Notes under the pieces: generated by a model
What the model was told of the DNA's origin: nothing
The model's input: the letters and a program-made list of their open reading frames with translations, nothing else
Databases searched by the model: none
Shown: in pieces, positions 56,364 to 64,000 of the stretch
Numbering within the stretch: position 1 is the stretch's first letter
Layout: every line of letters begins with the position of its first letter
Position numbers and translations under genes: made by a program
Assembly (NCBI RefSeq): GCF_031457495.1
Contig: NZ_JAVDWM010000001.1
Location: 3,336,001 to 3,400,000, forward strand
DNA: 64,000 bases
Direction: 5' to 3'
Origin: Sphingopyxis sp. BE259
Lineage (GTDB): Bacteria; Pseudomonadota; Alphaproteobacteria; Sphingomonadales; Sphingomonadaceae

Positions 56364-57598
56364 TTGCCCGCCTCGGGCTCGATCGCCTTTTCCCAGCACG
56401 CAACGACGCTGGTGACACTCAGGTTGGCGCTGGCGCTGGCCACCGTGCGGGTCATGTCGAGCAAGCGATCAAAGGGCAGCACGAAACCGACCACCAGCGC
56501 GGTCTGTTCGGGGGTCACTCCGACCGCCGACAACACCGCGGCGAGCATGAATAGCGACGCCGACGGGATCGGCGCGGTGCCGAACGCCGCGAGCGCGCCG
56601 GTGAGCAGGACGATCGCGAGCATCGACAGGTCGGGCTCGATACCGACGGCTTGCAGCGCAAAAATGCTGAGCAGCCCGACATACATTGCGGTGCCGTCCT
56701 TGCCGATGCTGGCGCCGATCGGCAGCACGGTCTTGGCGACGCCGGGGGCGATGTGCAGATCGTCGAGCGCGATGCGCAGCGCGACGGGCAGCGTCGCCGC
56801 CGACGAAGCGGTTGAGAAAGCGACCGCGAGTGCATCGACGATCGTGCGATAGAAGCCCAGCACAGACCGGCGCACGACGAAGGCGAGAAGCGGGACGTGG
56901 ACGAGCAGGATCTGGAGGATCACCCCCGCCGCGACCGCAATCGCCAGCCAGCCGATGTTGGCGAACACCGCGACGCCATTGTCGGCGACCGCCTTGGCGA
57001 TCAGCGCGAGGACGCCGAACGGGGTGATCTCCATGACGATGCGTACCAGATGGAACAGCACCTGTCCCGCCGATTGCAGCAGGTCGGCCATCGGGCGTCC
57101 CTGCTCGCCCGCCAGGATCACGCCGAAGCCGAGCAGGATCGAGAAAAAGATGATCGCCAGCATGTCGCCGTCGACCAGCGCCTGGACGATGTTGATCGGC
57201 ACGATGCCGACGAGTTGGTCGTGGAGCGACTTGGGCTCGCCCAGCGCGTGCGGCGTGGCACCGCCCAGCGCGGCGCCCTGTCCGGGTTCGATGAGCAGAC
57301 CGACGATGATCCCGATCGACACGGCGCAGAGGGTGGTGAAGGCGAACAGCCCGACGGTGCGCGCCCCGACCGACCCCAGCTTGCGCGGATCAGCGAGCGC
57401 GGTGACCCCCGACGCGATGCTGATAAACACGATCGGGACGACCAGCATCCGGATCAGCCGCACGAACAATTCGCCGATGATGGCGATGGCGGATGCCGCC
57501 GCGGGCCAGAACAGGCCGAGCAGCACACCGATCACCATGGCCCCCAAGACGCGCTGCCACAGCGGAATTGCAAACCAGCCGCGAAGAAAAACTGTCAT
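56360..57598 (-). CDS. Acidic amino acid/dicarboxylate symporter (DAACS family, GltP/DctA type)
   Basis: This is a 412-residue secondary transporter. The start MTVFLRGWFAIPLWQRVL follows a weak acaggg. The hairpin-1 serine-rich motif is AFSTASSAATLPV and hairpin 2 is GTAPIPSASLFM. The substrate helix reads DRLLDMTRTVASASANLSV: the Arg after DMT, which pairs with a side-chain carboxylate in glutamate transporters, is kept, so an acidic substrate such as D- or L-Glu is expected. The sodium-site Asp of GltPh (D405) aligns with Asn here, which may mean proton coupling. The gene lies 22 nt after the dgcA-like gene and overlaps ampG by 4 nt. Confidence 0.88.
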   Translation of the reverse strand: MTVFLRGWFAIPLWQRVLGAMVIGVLLGLFWPAAASAIAIIGELFVRLIRMLVVPIVFISIASGVTALADPRKLGSVGARTVGLFAFTTLCAVSIGIIVGLLIEPGQGAALGGATPHALGEPKSLHDQLVGIVPINIVQALVDGDMLAIIFFSILLGFGVILAGEQGRPMADLLQSAGQVLFHLVRIVMEITPFGVLALIAKAVADNGVAVFANIGWLAIAVAAGVILQILLVHVPLLAFVVRRSVLGFYRTIVDALAVAFSTASSAATLPVALRIALDDLHIAPGVAKTVLPIGASIGKDGTAMYVGLLSIFALQAVGIEPDLSMLAIVLLTGALAAFGTAPIPSASLFMLAAVLSAVGVTPEQTALVVGFVLPFDRLLDMTRTVASASANLSVTSVVACWEKAIEPEAGK

Positions 57599-57620
57599 CG
57601 GCCCTGTTGCCCCGTTCGTG

Positions 57621-58613
57621 TCAAATCCCGCCCCAAAAACCGGGCTGCGGCGACGACAGCACGCCCATTGCGCCGCTGACCCCGCCGGCGCGATCCTCGG
57701 CAAGCCAGAGCGGTCCGTCAAGGTCGGCGAAGGCACTGTTTGCGGCAATCGCCCAAGCGGGGGCGATCGACAGCGACGAGCAGATCATGCAGCCGGTCAT
57801 CACGCCCAGCCCGCGCGCCCGCGCCGCGTCAGCCAGCTCCAGCGCCGCGGTTAGCCCGCCGGTCTTGTCGAGCTTGATATTCACGACCCCATAGCCATCG
57901 GGCAAGGCGTCGAGATCCGCGGCGACATGCACCGATTCATCGGCGGCGATCGGAATCGCCGAGCGGAAACCGATCAGATCGCCGTCGGCATCGGCAGACA
58001 GCGGCTGTTCGAGCAGGTCGATCCGCAGGTCGGTCATCAGCCCTTGCAGGCTGCGAACCTCGTCGATTGTCCAGCTTTCGTTGGGGTCGACGATCATCTT
58101 CGGTTTCGGGGCCGCGGCGCGGACGGCGGCAAGCAGCGTGGCGGGGTCGCTGCGGTCGACCTTGACCTTCAACAATGGCGCATCGGCGAGCGCAGCAGCT
58201 GCTGCTGCCATATTTTCGGAGGTGTCGAGACTGATCGTCATCGCGGTGACAATCGGGCGCAGCGGGTGATCGAGATTGAGCGCCGTGGCCAGATCGCTGC
58301 CCGCCAGTTGCAATTCGAGATCCCAGAGCGCGCAGTCGATCGCGTTGCGCGCGGCGCTGGCGGGCATCAGCTGGAGCAGCGCCTGCCGGTCCAGCCCCTG
58401 CTCGATCGCGCCGCGCAGGCTTTCGATCGCCGCGATCGCGCTCTCAACGCTCTCGCCATAACGCGGATACGGGACGCCTTCGCCGCGCCCGGTCAGACCG
58501 TTATGGCCGATGGTGACCGTGACGACCTCGGCGGCGGTCTTGACCCCGCGCGAGATGCGAAAGGGGGCGTGCAGCTTAAACGTCTCGGCAAAGACGGTCA
58601 GGGTGCGGGGCAT
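57621..58613 (-). CDS. dgcA: Enolase-superfamily dipeptide epimerase / N-acyl-D-Glu racemase (DgcA-like)
   Basis: This is a 330-residue member of the muconate-lactonising subgroup. Catalytic lysines are K149-x-K151 (LLKVKVDR) and K247 (VVNIKLDKTGG). Metal ligands are D176 (IVDPNESW), E202 (LLEQPL) and D225 (AADESVH). The ending MTGCMICSSLSIAPAW is typical of L-Ala-D/L-Glu epimerases. Its partner gene is a DUF1611 protein 11 nt upstream. This pairing, with a LysR regulator, is that of the DgcN-DgcA pathway, in which D-Glu is N-acylated and then racemised. Either role, murein dipeptide epimerase or N-acyl-D-Glu racemase, fits. The gene symbol rests on context. Confidence 0.82.
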   Translation of the reverse strand: MPRTLTVFAETFKLHAPFRISRGVKTAAEVVTVTIGHNGLTGRGEGVPYPRYGESVESAIAAIESLRGAIEQGLDRQALLQLMPASAARNAIDCALWDLELQLAGSDLATALNLDHPLRPIVTAMTISLDTSENMAAAAAALADAPLLKVKVDRSDPATLLAAVRAAAPKPKMIVDPNESWTIDEVRSLQGLMTDLRIDLLEQPLSADADGDLIGFRSAIPIAADESVHVAADLDALPDGYGVVNIKLDKTGGLTAALELADAARARGLGVMTGCMICSSLSIAPAWAIAANSAFADLDGPLWLAEDRAGGVSGAMGVLSSPQPGFWGGI

Positions 58614-58624
58614 GGCCGACAAGA

Positions 58625-59659
58625 TCAGGCGGTTGCGGCGACGGCGGCGGGGCCAGCGGCAACGCCGAGCAGCCGGTCGAGGATGGCCTCGACCCCGAAG
58701 CGATAGGGATCGCTGGTCGGCAGGCCGAATTCGGCCTCGGTCGCTGCGCACAGCGCGCGCGCCTCTTCCTCGGCCATCGCCGACGTGTTGAGCGCGATCC
58801 CGACCACCCGGACATCGGCGTTGGTCAGCCGCGCGACACGCAGATTGGCCTCCAGCGTGTCGGCGATACCGGGTAGCGGATAATGCGGCAGGCCGCGCAT
58901 ATGCGGGCGCACCGGGTCGTGACAGAGCACCAGCGCGTCGGGCTGCGCGCCGTGCAGCAGCCCGGTCGATACCCCCGCGAACGAGGGGTGATAGAGCGAA
59001 CCCTGACCTTCGATCAGGTCCCAGCCATCGTCGCCGCGGGCGGGCGAAATCTGTTCGATCGCGCCCGAGATGAAATCGGCGACCACGGCGTCGAGGGGAA
59101 CGCCGTCGCCTGCGATCAGGATGCCGGTCTGGCCGGTCGCGCGGAAATCGGCGGCGACGCCGCGCTTTTCGAGCGCGCTCGCGAGGCACAGCGTCGTGTA
59201 CATCTTGCCCACCGAACAATCGGTGCCGACGGTCAGCAGCCGCTTGCCCGCGCGCTTCTTTCCATTGCCGATCGGGATGTCGGGCCGCGGGTCGCGCACG
59301 TCGTGGAGCTGGCGGCCCAGCCGCGCCGCGGCCGCGACCAGCCGCGGTTCGGCGTTCAGCCGGTGGTGCAGCCCCGACGCGATGTCGAGCCCGACGTCCA
59401 TCGCCGCCAGCGCATCGAGGATCAGCTGCTCGCCCAGCTTGCCGCCCGCATTGGCAATACCCAACACCAAAGTCCGGGCGCCCGCAGCATGGGCCGCGGC
59501 GAAGTCCATGCGCGGCAGATCGAGCGTCAGCGGGCAATCGTCGTGGCGATATTCACCGATGCAGATGTCGGGGCGGAACACCGCAAGGCCGCGCGAGGTC
59601 TTGATATCGGCGGGGTCGCTCGAATGACCAAGGTAGAGAAGATAGGGGGTAGCGATCAT
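58625..59659 (-). CDS. dgcN: DUF1611 P-loop protein, D-glutamate N-acyltransferase-like (DgcN)
   Basis: This is a 344-residue cytosolic protein starting MIATPYLLYLGHSSDPADIK. The N-terminal alpha/beta domain (to about 125) is followed by a P-loop-like GTDCSVGK at 145-152, then DLIEGQGSLYHPSFAGVSTG and ALVLCHDPVRPHMRG blocks, all typical of DUF1611. In the described marine pathway the homologue N-acylates D-Glu using acyl-CoA. Here it is the first gene after a predicted LysR-controlled promoter and directly precedes the dgcA-like racemase gene. No other family fits, and the activity is inferred from context. Confidence 0.8.
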   Translation of the reverse strand: MIATPYLLYLGHSSDPADIKTSRGLAVFRPDICIGEYRHDDCPLTLDLPRMDFAAAHAAGARTLVLGIANAGGKLGEQLILDALAAMDVGLDIASGLHHRLNAEPRLVAAAARLGRQLHDVRDPRPDIPIGNGKKRAGKRLLTVGTDCSVGKMYTTLCLASALEKRGVAADFRATGQTGILIAGDGVPLDAVVADFISGAIEQISPARGDDGWDLIEGQGSLYHPSFAGVSTGLLHGAQPDALVLCHDPVRPHMRGLPHYPLPGIADTLEANLRVARLTNADVRVVGIALNTSAMAEEEARALCAATEAEFGLPTSDPYRFGVEAILDRLLGVAAGPAAVAATA

Positions 59660-59694
59660 GGCTCGGGTCAACCTGCGGGACGATGAAGGCCGCG

Positions 59695-59724
59695 ATCTTA
59701 GCCCGCCCCACCGCACCGCCCCAA
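59695..59724 (-). promoter_or_regulatory. Predicted promoter of the dgcN-dgcA operon
   Basis: On the minus strand TTGGGG (59719-59724) and TAAGAT (59695-59700) are 18 bp apart. Transcription would begin near 59688, 29 nt before the dgcN-like start codon. Confidence 0.5.
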
Positions 59725-59742
59725 TATCCAGCGCCTCATATC

Positions 59743-59761
59743 CTATAGCCCGGCGCTATAG
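59743..59761 (-). promoter_or_regulatory. LysR-type operator (T-N11-A palindrome)
   Basis: CTATAGCCCGGCGCTATAG is a perfect 7-5-7 inverted repeat containing T-N11-A. Its centre is 64 bp upstream of the predicted transcription start, the standard position of a LysR recognition site. It overlaps the regulator's own stop codon. Confidence 0.7.
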
Positions 59762-60640
59762 TCCTTCAATGACGGTGGCGAGCACCGACAGGAAATCGGC
59801 GGCGGTTCGCGACAGCGGGCGGTTCTGCAAATAGACCGCGTTGATGTCGAAGGTGATCGCGGGTTGCAGCGGCCGACTCGCGAGGCCGGGGGGCAGCGCG
59901 GCGTGGGCGGTGAAATTGTCGACGATCGCCATGCCGACCCCGGCGCTGACGAGCGCCGCCGCGACATAATAGGTGCGCGCCGACACCACTTCGTCGAGTT
60001 CGACCTCGAGCCGGCTGAGCTCGCTCGACAGCATCCGGCCGATCGGGCCGCCCTGCACCGGGCTGATGAATTTCTGCCCGCGCAGTTCGTCGAGATGGAG
60101 CCGCGGCGGCGCGGCGGGCATATCCTGTTCGCGGTAGATCACTACCAACTCGCCCTCGCCGATCACCTGATGCGCAACGGGAGCGGAAAGCGGCACTTCG
60201 AAACTGATCGCGATGTCGGTTTCATGTTCGTACAGCTTGCGCACCATTTCGTCGTGGTGGAGCGTCTGAAGGTCAAACATGATATCTTCATGGTCAGCCA
60301 GAAAGCGCGCGACGGCATCGGGGATCGCGCCGAGGCCCAACGAAGGAAGCGCCGAGATGCGCAGCAGCCCGCCGCGTCCGTGGCGCAAATTCTGGCACGC
60401 CTGGCGCAGCGAGCGCACCCGGTCCTGAATGTCGGATACCTCGGCAAAAAGCGTGTGGGCGTCCTGCGTCGGGATCAGCCGCCCCTTCGATCGTTCGAAC
60501 AGGGTCAGCCCGATCGATCGTTCGGCGTGTCGCAGCACCTTCGTCACCGACGGCTGCGACACGTTGAGCGAGCGTGCCGCGGCGCTGACCGTGCCGTGCA
60601 GAAACACCGCATGAAAAATTTCGATCTGGCGCAGGTTCAT
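59756..60640 (-). CDS. dgcR: LysR-family regulator, probable DgcR
   Basis: This is a 294-residue regulator. The winged HTH is at about 1-60 (MNLRQIEIFHAVFLHGTVSAAARSLNVSQPSVTKVLRHAE, family pattern with HTH around 18-37). The effector domain runs from about 90 to 290 with two alpha/beta lobes. It lies just upstream of the dgcN-like gene on the same strand and divergent from a D-aminoacylase gene. Its stop codon overlaps the T-N11-A palindrome proposed as its binding site. The likely inducer is D-Glu or a muropeptide fragment. The symbol is by analogy to the published D-Glu locus. Confidence 0.75.
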   Translation of the reverse strand: MNLRQIEIFHAVFLHGTVSAAARSLNVSQPSVTKVLRHAERSIGLTLFERSKGRLIPTQDAHTLFAEVSDIQDRVRSLRQACQNLRHGRGGLLRISALPSLGLGAIPDAVARFLADHEDIMFDLQTLHHDEMVRKLYEHETDIAISFEVPLSAPVAHQVIGEGELVVIYREQDMPAAPPRLHLDELRGQKFISPVQGGPIGRMLSSELSRLEVELDEVVSARTYYVAAALVSAGVGMAIVDNFTAHAALPPGLASRPLQPAITFDINAVYLQNRPLSRTAADFLSVLATVIEGL

Positions 60641-60828
60641 TCGGTGTCGTTCCAGGCTGCGGGTTTCGGCGCGGGCGCGCGATGAAGCTCCGCCTTATGC
60701 CATCGGGTTATAGGGGCTGCAACTCCCCCCTCTGGACGCGGGCGGTGGGTTCGGGACATCCTGCCCGCCATGAAAAGTCTGTCGGCGGCGGGCGGGAGCT
60801 TCCGTCCGCCAGCGCGCTCAAAAGGATC

Positions 60829-62475
60829 ATGCCGATGCCATCGCCCGTTTCTTTCCCGGTGCGCCGGACCATTGCCGCGCTAACGGCCGGGGCGGCGCTG
60901 TTCGGGGTTGTAACCGCCGTGGCGCGGACAGACACGCCGATCGATGTCATCATCCGCGGCGGGACGATTTATGACGGCAGCACCGGCAAGCCGTTCGTTG
61001 GCGATGTCGCGATCCGCGGCGACCGGATCGTAGCTGTTGGCCGCGTCGGCCGCACGGCGGCACAGCGGGTGATCGACGCCAAGGGGATGATCGTCGCGCC
61101 CGGCTTCATCGATCCGCACACCCACGCCGACAGCTTCCTGCGCTCGCCCGACCCGGCGGTGCGCGTCAATGCGGCGTGGCTGTATCAGGGGGTCAGCACG
61201 GTGATGATCGGGGTCGACGGCAACGGCACGCCGGACGTTACGGCGGACAGCGGCAAGCTGGCGGCGTCGGGGATCGGCACCAATATCGTGCCGTTCGTCG
61301 GCTTTGGGCCGGTGCGGCAGCGGGTGCTGGGCCAAGATGCCCGCGCGCCCACCGTGACGGAACTGGACGCCATGAAGGCTCTGGTCGCCAAAGGCATGTG
61401 CGAAGGCGCTGTAGGGCTGTCGACCGGACTGTTCTATGCCCCGCAAAGTTTCGCGACCACCGGCGAAGTGGTGGCGGTCGCGCGCGAGGCGGCGATCCGC
61501 GGCGGGCTGTACGACACGCACCAGCGCGACGAATCGAGCTACAGCATCGGGCTTCGCGGGTCGGTTGAGGAAGCGATCGACATCGGGCGGCGCGCCGGGA
61601 TGCCAGTGCATTTCGCGCATCTGAAGGCGCTGGGCGTCGACGTCCATGGTCAGGCGGGCGCGGTGATTGCCGCAATCGATGCAGCACGGCGAGCCGGGAT
61701 GGAGGTGACCGCCGACCAATATCCATGGCTGGCGTCGGGATCGAACCTCGACGCGTCGCTGCTTCCGCGCTGGGCGGTCGATGGCGGCGGCACGGCGCTG
61801 CTGACGCGCCTCGATGACCCTGCGACGCTGGCGCGGATACGCGGCGAGATGGAGGACAATCTGCGCCGACGCGGTGGCGCCGGGGCGCTGCTGCTGATCG
61901 CACAGGGCTTTCCCTGGACCGGTCAGACGTTGGCGGCGGTCGCGCAGGGATGGAAGCTCGATCCGCGCGACGCCGCGCTCCGCATCATCCGCCAGAGCAT
62001 CGAGGCGAAACACCGCGGCGAGACTGGCGGCGGCACCGCGGTCGCGTCGTTCAACATGGCGCAGGCCGACGTCGATCTTTTGATGCAGCAGCCATGGATG
62101 GTGACCGCATCCGACGGGTCGGACGGCCATCCGCGGATGTTCGCGACCTTCCCCGAAAAATACGCGCGCTATGTGCGCGAACGCAAGGTCATCGACGTCG
62201 CGACCTTCATTCGCCAGTCGACCGGCCGCACCGCCGATATCTACAAGCTCGACCGGCGCGGCTATCTGCGCCCCGGCTATTACGCCGACGTCATGGTTTT
62301 CGACCCAGCACAATATGCGCCGCGCGCTGACTACATGCGGCCGCGCGAACTGAGCGTCGGGGTGCGGCAGCTGTTCGTCAACGGCACACTGGCGCTCGAC
62401 AATGGCCGCGCAACGGGGGCCGCAGCAGGACGCGCCCTGCTGCGGCCACGCCCGCCGGGCTGCGCTGGAGCATGA
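60829..62475 (+). CDS. Exported N-acyl-D-amino-acid deacylase
   Basis: This is a 548-residue amidohydrolase. The start MPMPSPVSFPVRRTIAAL has aaaagga 3 nt upstream. A signal sequence (cleavage after AVA, about residue 32) places it in the periplasm, unlike most cytosolic D-aminoacylases. Metal motifs are HTH at 97-99 in PGFIDPHTHAD, VHFAHLKALG, TADQYPW and the late SDGSDGHPRMF. STGLFYAPQSFATTGE is characteristic of D-aminoacylases. It would release D-amino acids from N-acyl-D-amino acids. The divergent LysR gene and the D-Glu genes beyond it suggest N-acyl-D-Glu or muropeptide-derived substrates. Confidence 0.85.
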   Translation: MPMPSPVSFPVRRTIAALTAGAALFGVVTAVARTDTPIDVIIRGGTIYDGSTGKPFVGDVAIRGDRIVAVGRVGRTAAQRVIDAKGMIVAPGFIDPHTHADSFLRSPDPAVRVNAAWLYQGVSTVMIGVDGNGTPDVTADSGKLAASGIGTNIVPFVGFGPVRQRVLGQDARAPTVTELDAMKALVAKGMCEGAVGLSTGLFYAPQSFATTGEVVAVAREAAIRGGLYDTHQRDESSYSIGLRGSVEEAIDIGRRAGMPVHFAHLKALGVDVHGQAGAVIAAIDAARRAGMEVTADQYPWLASGSNLDASLLPRWAVDGGGTALLTRLDDPATLARIRGEMEDNLRRRGGAGALLLIAQGFPWTGQTLAAVAQGWKLDPRDAALRIIRQSIEAKHRGETGGGTAVASFNMAQADVDLLMQQPWMVTASDGSDGHPRMFATFPEKYARYVRERKVIDVATFIRQSTGRTADIYKLDRRGYLRPGYYADVMVFDPAQYAPRADYMRPRELSVGVRQLFVNGTLALDNGRATGAAAGRALLRPRPPGCAGA

Positions 62476-62521
62476 TAGGCGGCAAATATGGGACCACCCC
62501 CCATCTCGTCCGTCGGCAGCC

Positions 62522-63343
62522 CTATTTCACCGGGCGGCAATCCTTCAACCACACCAGCGACATGCCATAGTCGAGCCGGTCGAAAGTGCCGGTCAGCTCG
62601 ACATGCTTGCCGGGCTTGAGCTGGAGCGCGTAGACGCCCTGCCCCTTGGCCAGCACGCAATTGACGCTGAGCCCTGCAGAGGATCGCCCGGGAACGATGT
62701 CTGTGAGAACGTTGGACACGAGCTTCCATTCGACCCGGTAGGTGTCGCCAACCGGCCCGATATAGGCAACGGGTCCGTACAGGGTGAACGCCCGGTTGCG
62801 GTACCGCTGATCGACGACCGCATTATTCGTGTCGGCCTGTCCGGTAATGTCCTGCGAAAAGCGCAGCACGCTCATGCGGACCGGCGCACCCGGCGCGCTT
62901 GCGGCGCCCAGCCCCTTGGCGGCGAGCGCATCGCCCGCCTTGCCACCTTTCAGCTGCGCCAGAATGCCGCACATTTCGGCCTTGGCTCCGGCGTCGGGGA
63001 TACTCATTCCGGCGCGCAGCTTGGCCTCCATGCGGACGGTGCCCGCGGCATCAGCGGCAATTTCGATCGGGAAAGGGCGCGACTTGCCCGTTGCGGGCGG
63101 CTCGATCAGCATCGCGCCGCTGGCAGGCTCGGCGGCCAGGATTGTATAGCCTTTGGCGGCGACGATGCCGTTGAGCTGCCCGACCGCGCTGGCCATGCTC
63201 ATGTTCGGCACGATGGCGGTCGCAACAAAGCGCAGCCCGGTGACCGGATTGCCTTTTTTGACGAAACTGTCTTCGCAGGTCGCGGCTTGCGCCGTTCCCA
63301 TCCCCAAAAACAGGCTGGCGATAGACAGAATGAGACGGTTCAC
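62522..63343 (-). CDS. Periplasmic protein of unknown function
   Basis: This is a 273-residue exported protein with signal MNRLILSIASLFLGMGTAQA. Four cysteines in the mature part (TCEDSF, EMCGIL, VNCVLA, KDCRPVK) could form two disulfides. A beta-rich C-terminal region from about 190 (YRVEWKLVSNVLTDI, VNCVLAKGQ, LKPGKHVELTGTFDRLDYG) resembles the OB-like tRNA_anti fold found in some envelope proteins. No catalytic motif is seen. It is convergent with the deacylase gene and upstream of, on the same strand as, an arylamine N-acetyltransferase gene. Function unknown. Confidence 0.65.
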   Translation of the reverse strand: MNRLILSIASLFLGMGTAQAATCEDSFVKKGNPVTGLRFVATAIVPNMSMASAVGQLNGIVAAKGYTILAAEPASGAMLIEPPATGKSRPFPIEIAADAAGTVRMEAKLRAGMSIPDAGAKAEMCGILAQLKGGKAGDALAAKGLGAASAPGAPVRMSVLRFSQDITGQADTNNAVVDQRYRNRAFTLYGPVAYIGPVGDTYRVEWKLVSNVLTDIVPGRSSAGLSVNCVLAKGQGVYALQLKPGKHVELTGTFDRLDYGMSLVWLKDCRPVK

Positions 63344-63441
63344 GCGGCTTGACCTTCCTGCGGCAGGGACAAGTCTCTTCGCCGCAGCGCGGCATGGATG
63401 CTACCGCCAAGATGTACTTGGTATCTCGCGGCGGCGGAGGA

Positions 63442-64000
63442 TCAGGCGGCGCCGAACAGCTGATCATGGCGGTCGGCGGCGCGGTGCCACAGACGGTCGA
63501 TCTCGGGCAATTCCATCGAAAAAATGTCGCGCCCGACAGCGGCCATCTCGTCGGCGGATCCCAGCAAGCGCGTGGTTTTCCCGATGGACGTCAGCTGGGT
63601 GAGGACGCGGCCGCGCAGCGTCCAGTGCGTATCGCCGCGGCGCAACTGGATCACCAGATTCTGGACGAACGGCGACCAGTCCTCAATGGCGAGCGATGAT
63701 CGCATCGCGGCCAACAGGCTTTCATCGGCGGGCCCGGGAGTGAAGTCGAACCCAAAGGGCGCCCCGTCACCGACCGTTTCGTCAAATGTCCAGCGATCGC
63801 CTGCGACATGCGCCAGATGGACCGAATAGGGTCCATCGACAATTGTCGCGGGCTCGATGGCGAGCGGCGCGGTGATCGAGCCGCCGAAACCGACATCGAC
63901 CAGATAGGGCCGATCCAGATCGACGCGCAGGCACAGATGGTTGCCCGGCCGGTCGGCCAGATCGCCACCGCGCCGCACGTCGGCGCTCAGCCGCGTGACG
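63442..64000 (-). CDS. Arylamine N-acetyltransferase, C-terminal part (runs off the window)
   Basis: The C-terminal 185 or so residues of an NAT-family enzyme are present. Its 5' end, with the catalytic Cys, lies beyond position 64000. The visible part has LSADVRRGGD, NHLCLRVDLDRPYLVDVGFGG (catalytic His would be near and Asp is in YLVDVGFG) and the C-terminal barrel and lid. NATs transfer acetyl from acetyl-CoA to aromatic amines and hydrazines. The frame is open to the window edge with no stop codon. Confidence 0.8.
   Translation of the reverse strand, partial: VTRLSADVRRGGDLADRPGNHLCLRVDLDRPYLVDVGFGGSITAPLAIEPATIVDGPYSVHLAHVAGDRWTFDETVGDGAPFGFDFTPGPADESLLAAMRSSLAIEDWSPFVQNLVIQLRRGDTHWTLRGRVLTQLTSIGKTTRLLGSADEMAAVGRDIFSMELPEIDRLWHRAADRHDQLFGAA

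Noticed and set aside
57621..59537. Apparent fusion of the epimerase to a long N-terminal extension
   Set aside because: The extension is the wrong frame of the DUF1611 gene. The true ATG is at 58613.

Overview
The window is bacterial chromosome of high GC content with dense coding on both strands. Gene content and order point to an alphaproteobacterium of the order Sphingomonadales, most like a Sphingopyxis or Sphingomonas relative. Supporting signs are an alphaproteobacterial addB-addA pair, a divL-tsaE-amgK-murU-addB-addA-trxA run next to ahcY, many lipoproteins, a large TonB-dependent receptor, and dispersed intergenic inverted repeats. No rRNA, tRNA, CRISPR array, phage, integrase or insertion sequence was recognised. 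The sequence looks like core and lifestyle genes, not an acquired island.

Layout. 0-7 kb: a class A beta-lactamase-like lipoprotein, sucC without sucD, etfBA, and a HerA/FtsK-type ATPase. 7-16 kb: clpA, map, a PQQ alcohol dehydrogenase with a C-terminal haem, and the nitrogen operon glnB-glnA behind a sigma-54-like promoter. 15-23 kb: an autoregulated-looking HTH/membrane-protein pair, two periplasmic lipoproteins (one a PQQ sugar dehydrogenase fused to a cadherin-like domain), an M20 peptidase, an aldehyde dehydrogenase and argJ. 23-36 kb, minus strand: ahcY, then divL, tsaE, amgK, murU, addB, addA and trxA. This run joins cell-cycle signalling, tRNA modification, MurNAc recycling and double-strand-break repair. 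36-46 kb: a TPR-like protein, a YqgE protein, a sugar MFS transporter and a TetR-controlled RND efflux operon. 46-52 kb: a TonB receptor divergent from a Tat-exported penicillin-acylase-family enzyme.

52-62.5 kb is the most interesting part. A LysR regulator is followed by a DUF1611 P-loop protein (dgcN-like), an enolase-superfamily dipeptide epimerase or N-acyl-D-Glu racemase (dgcA-like), an acidic amino acid/dicarboxylate symporter, an AmpG-type muropeptide permease, a beta-lactamase-fold hydrolase and PBP4 (dacB). Most joins are 4-nt overlaps or gaps of 11 to 22 nt. An exported N-acyl-D-amino-acid deacylase is divergent from the regulator. A 19-bp LysR-type palindrome lies 64 bp upstream of the predicted start of transcription. 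I read this as one regulon for recovering D-glutamate and muropeptides from cell wall. With amgK-murU at 30 kb, the window holds two separate peptidoglycan-salvage modules. The window ends inside an arylamine N-acetyltransferase gene.

Regulatory DNA is unusually readable. There are paired 18-bp palindromes at the HTH gene, two copies of a TetR-type operator around the efflux regulator, a shared TTGACGTT-centred palindrome before etfBA and the PQQ dehydrogenase, and three families of long intergenic inverted repeats, some of them inside operons.
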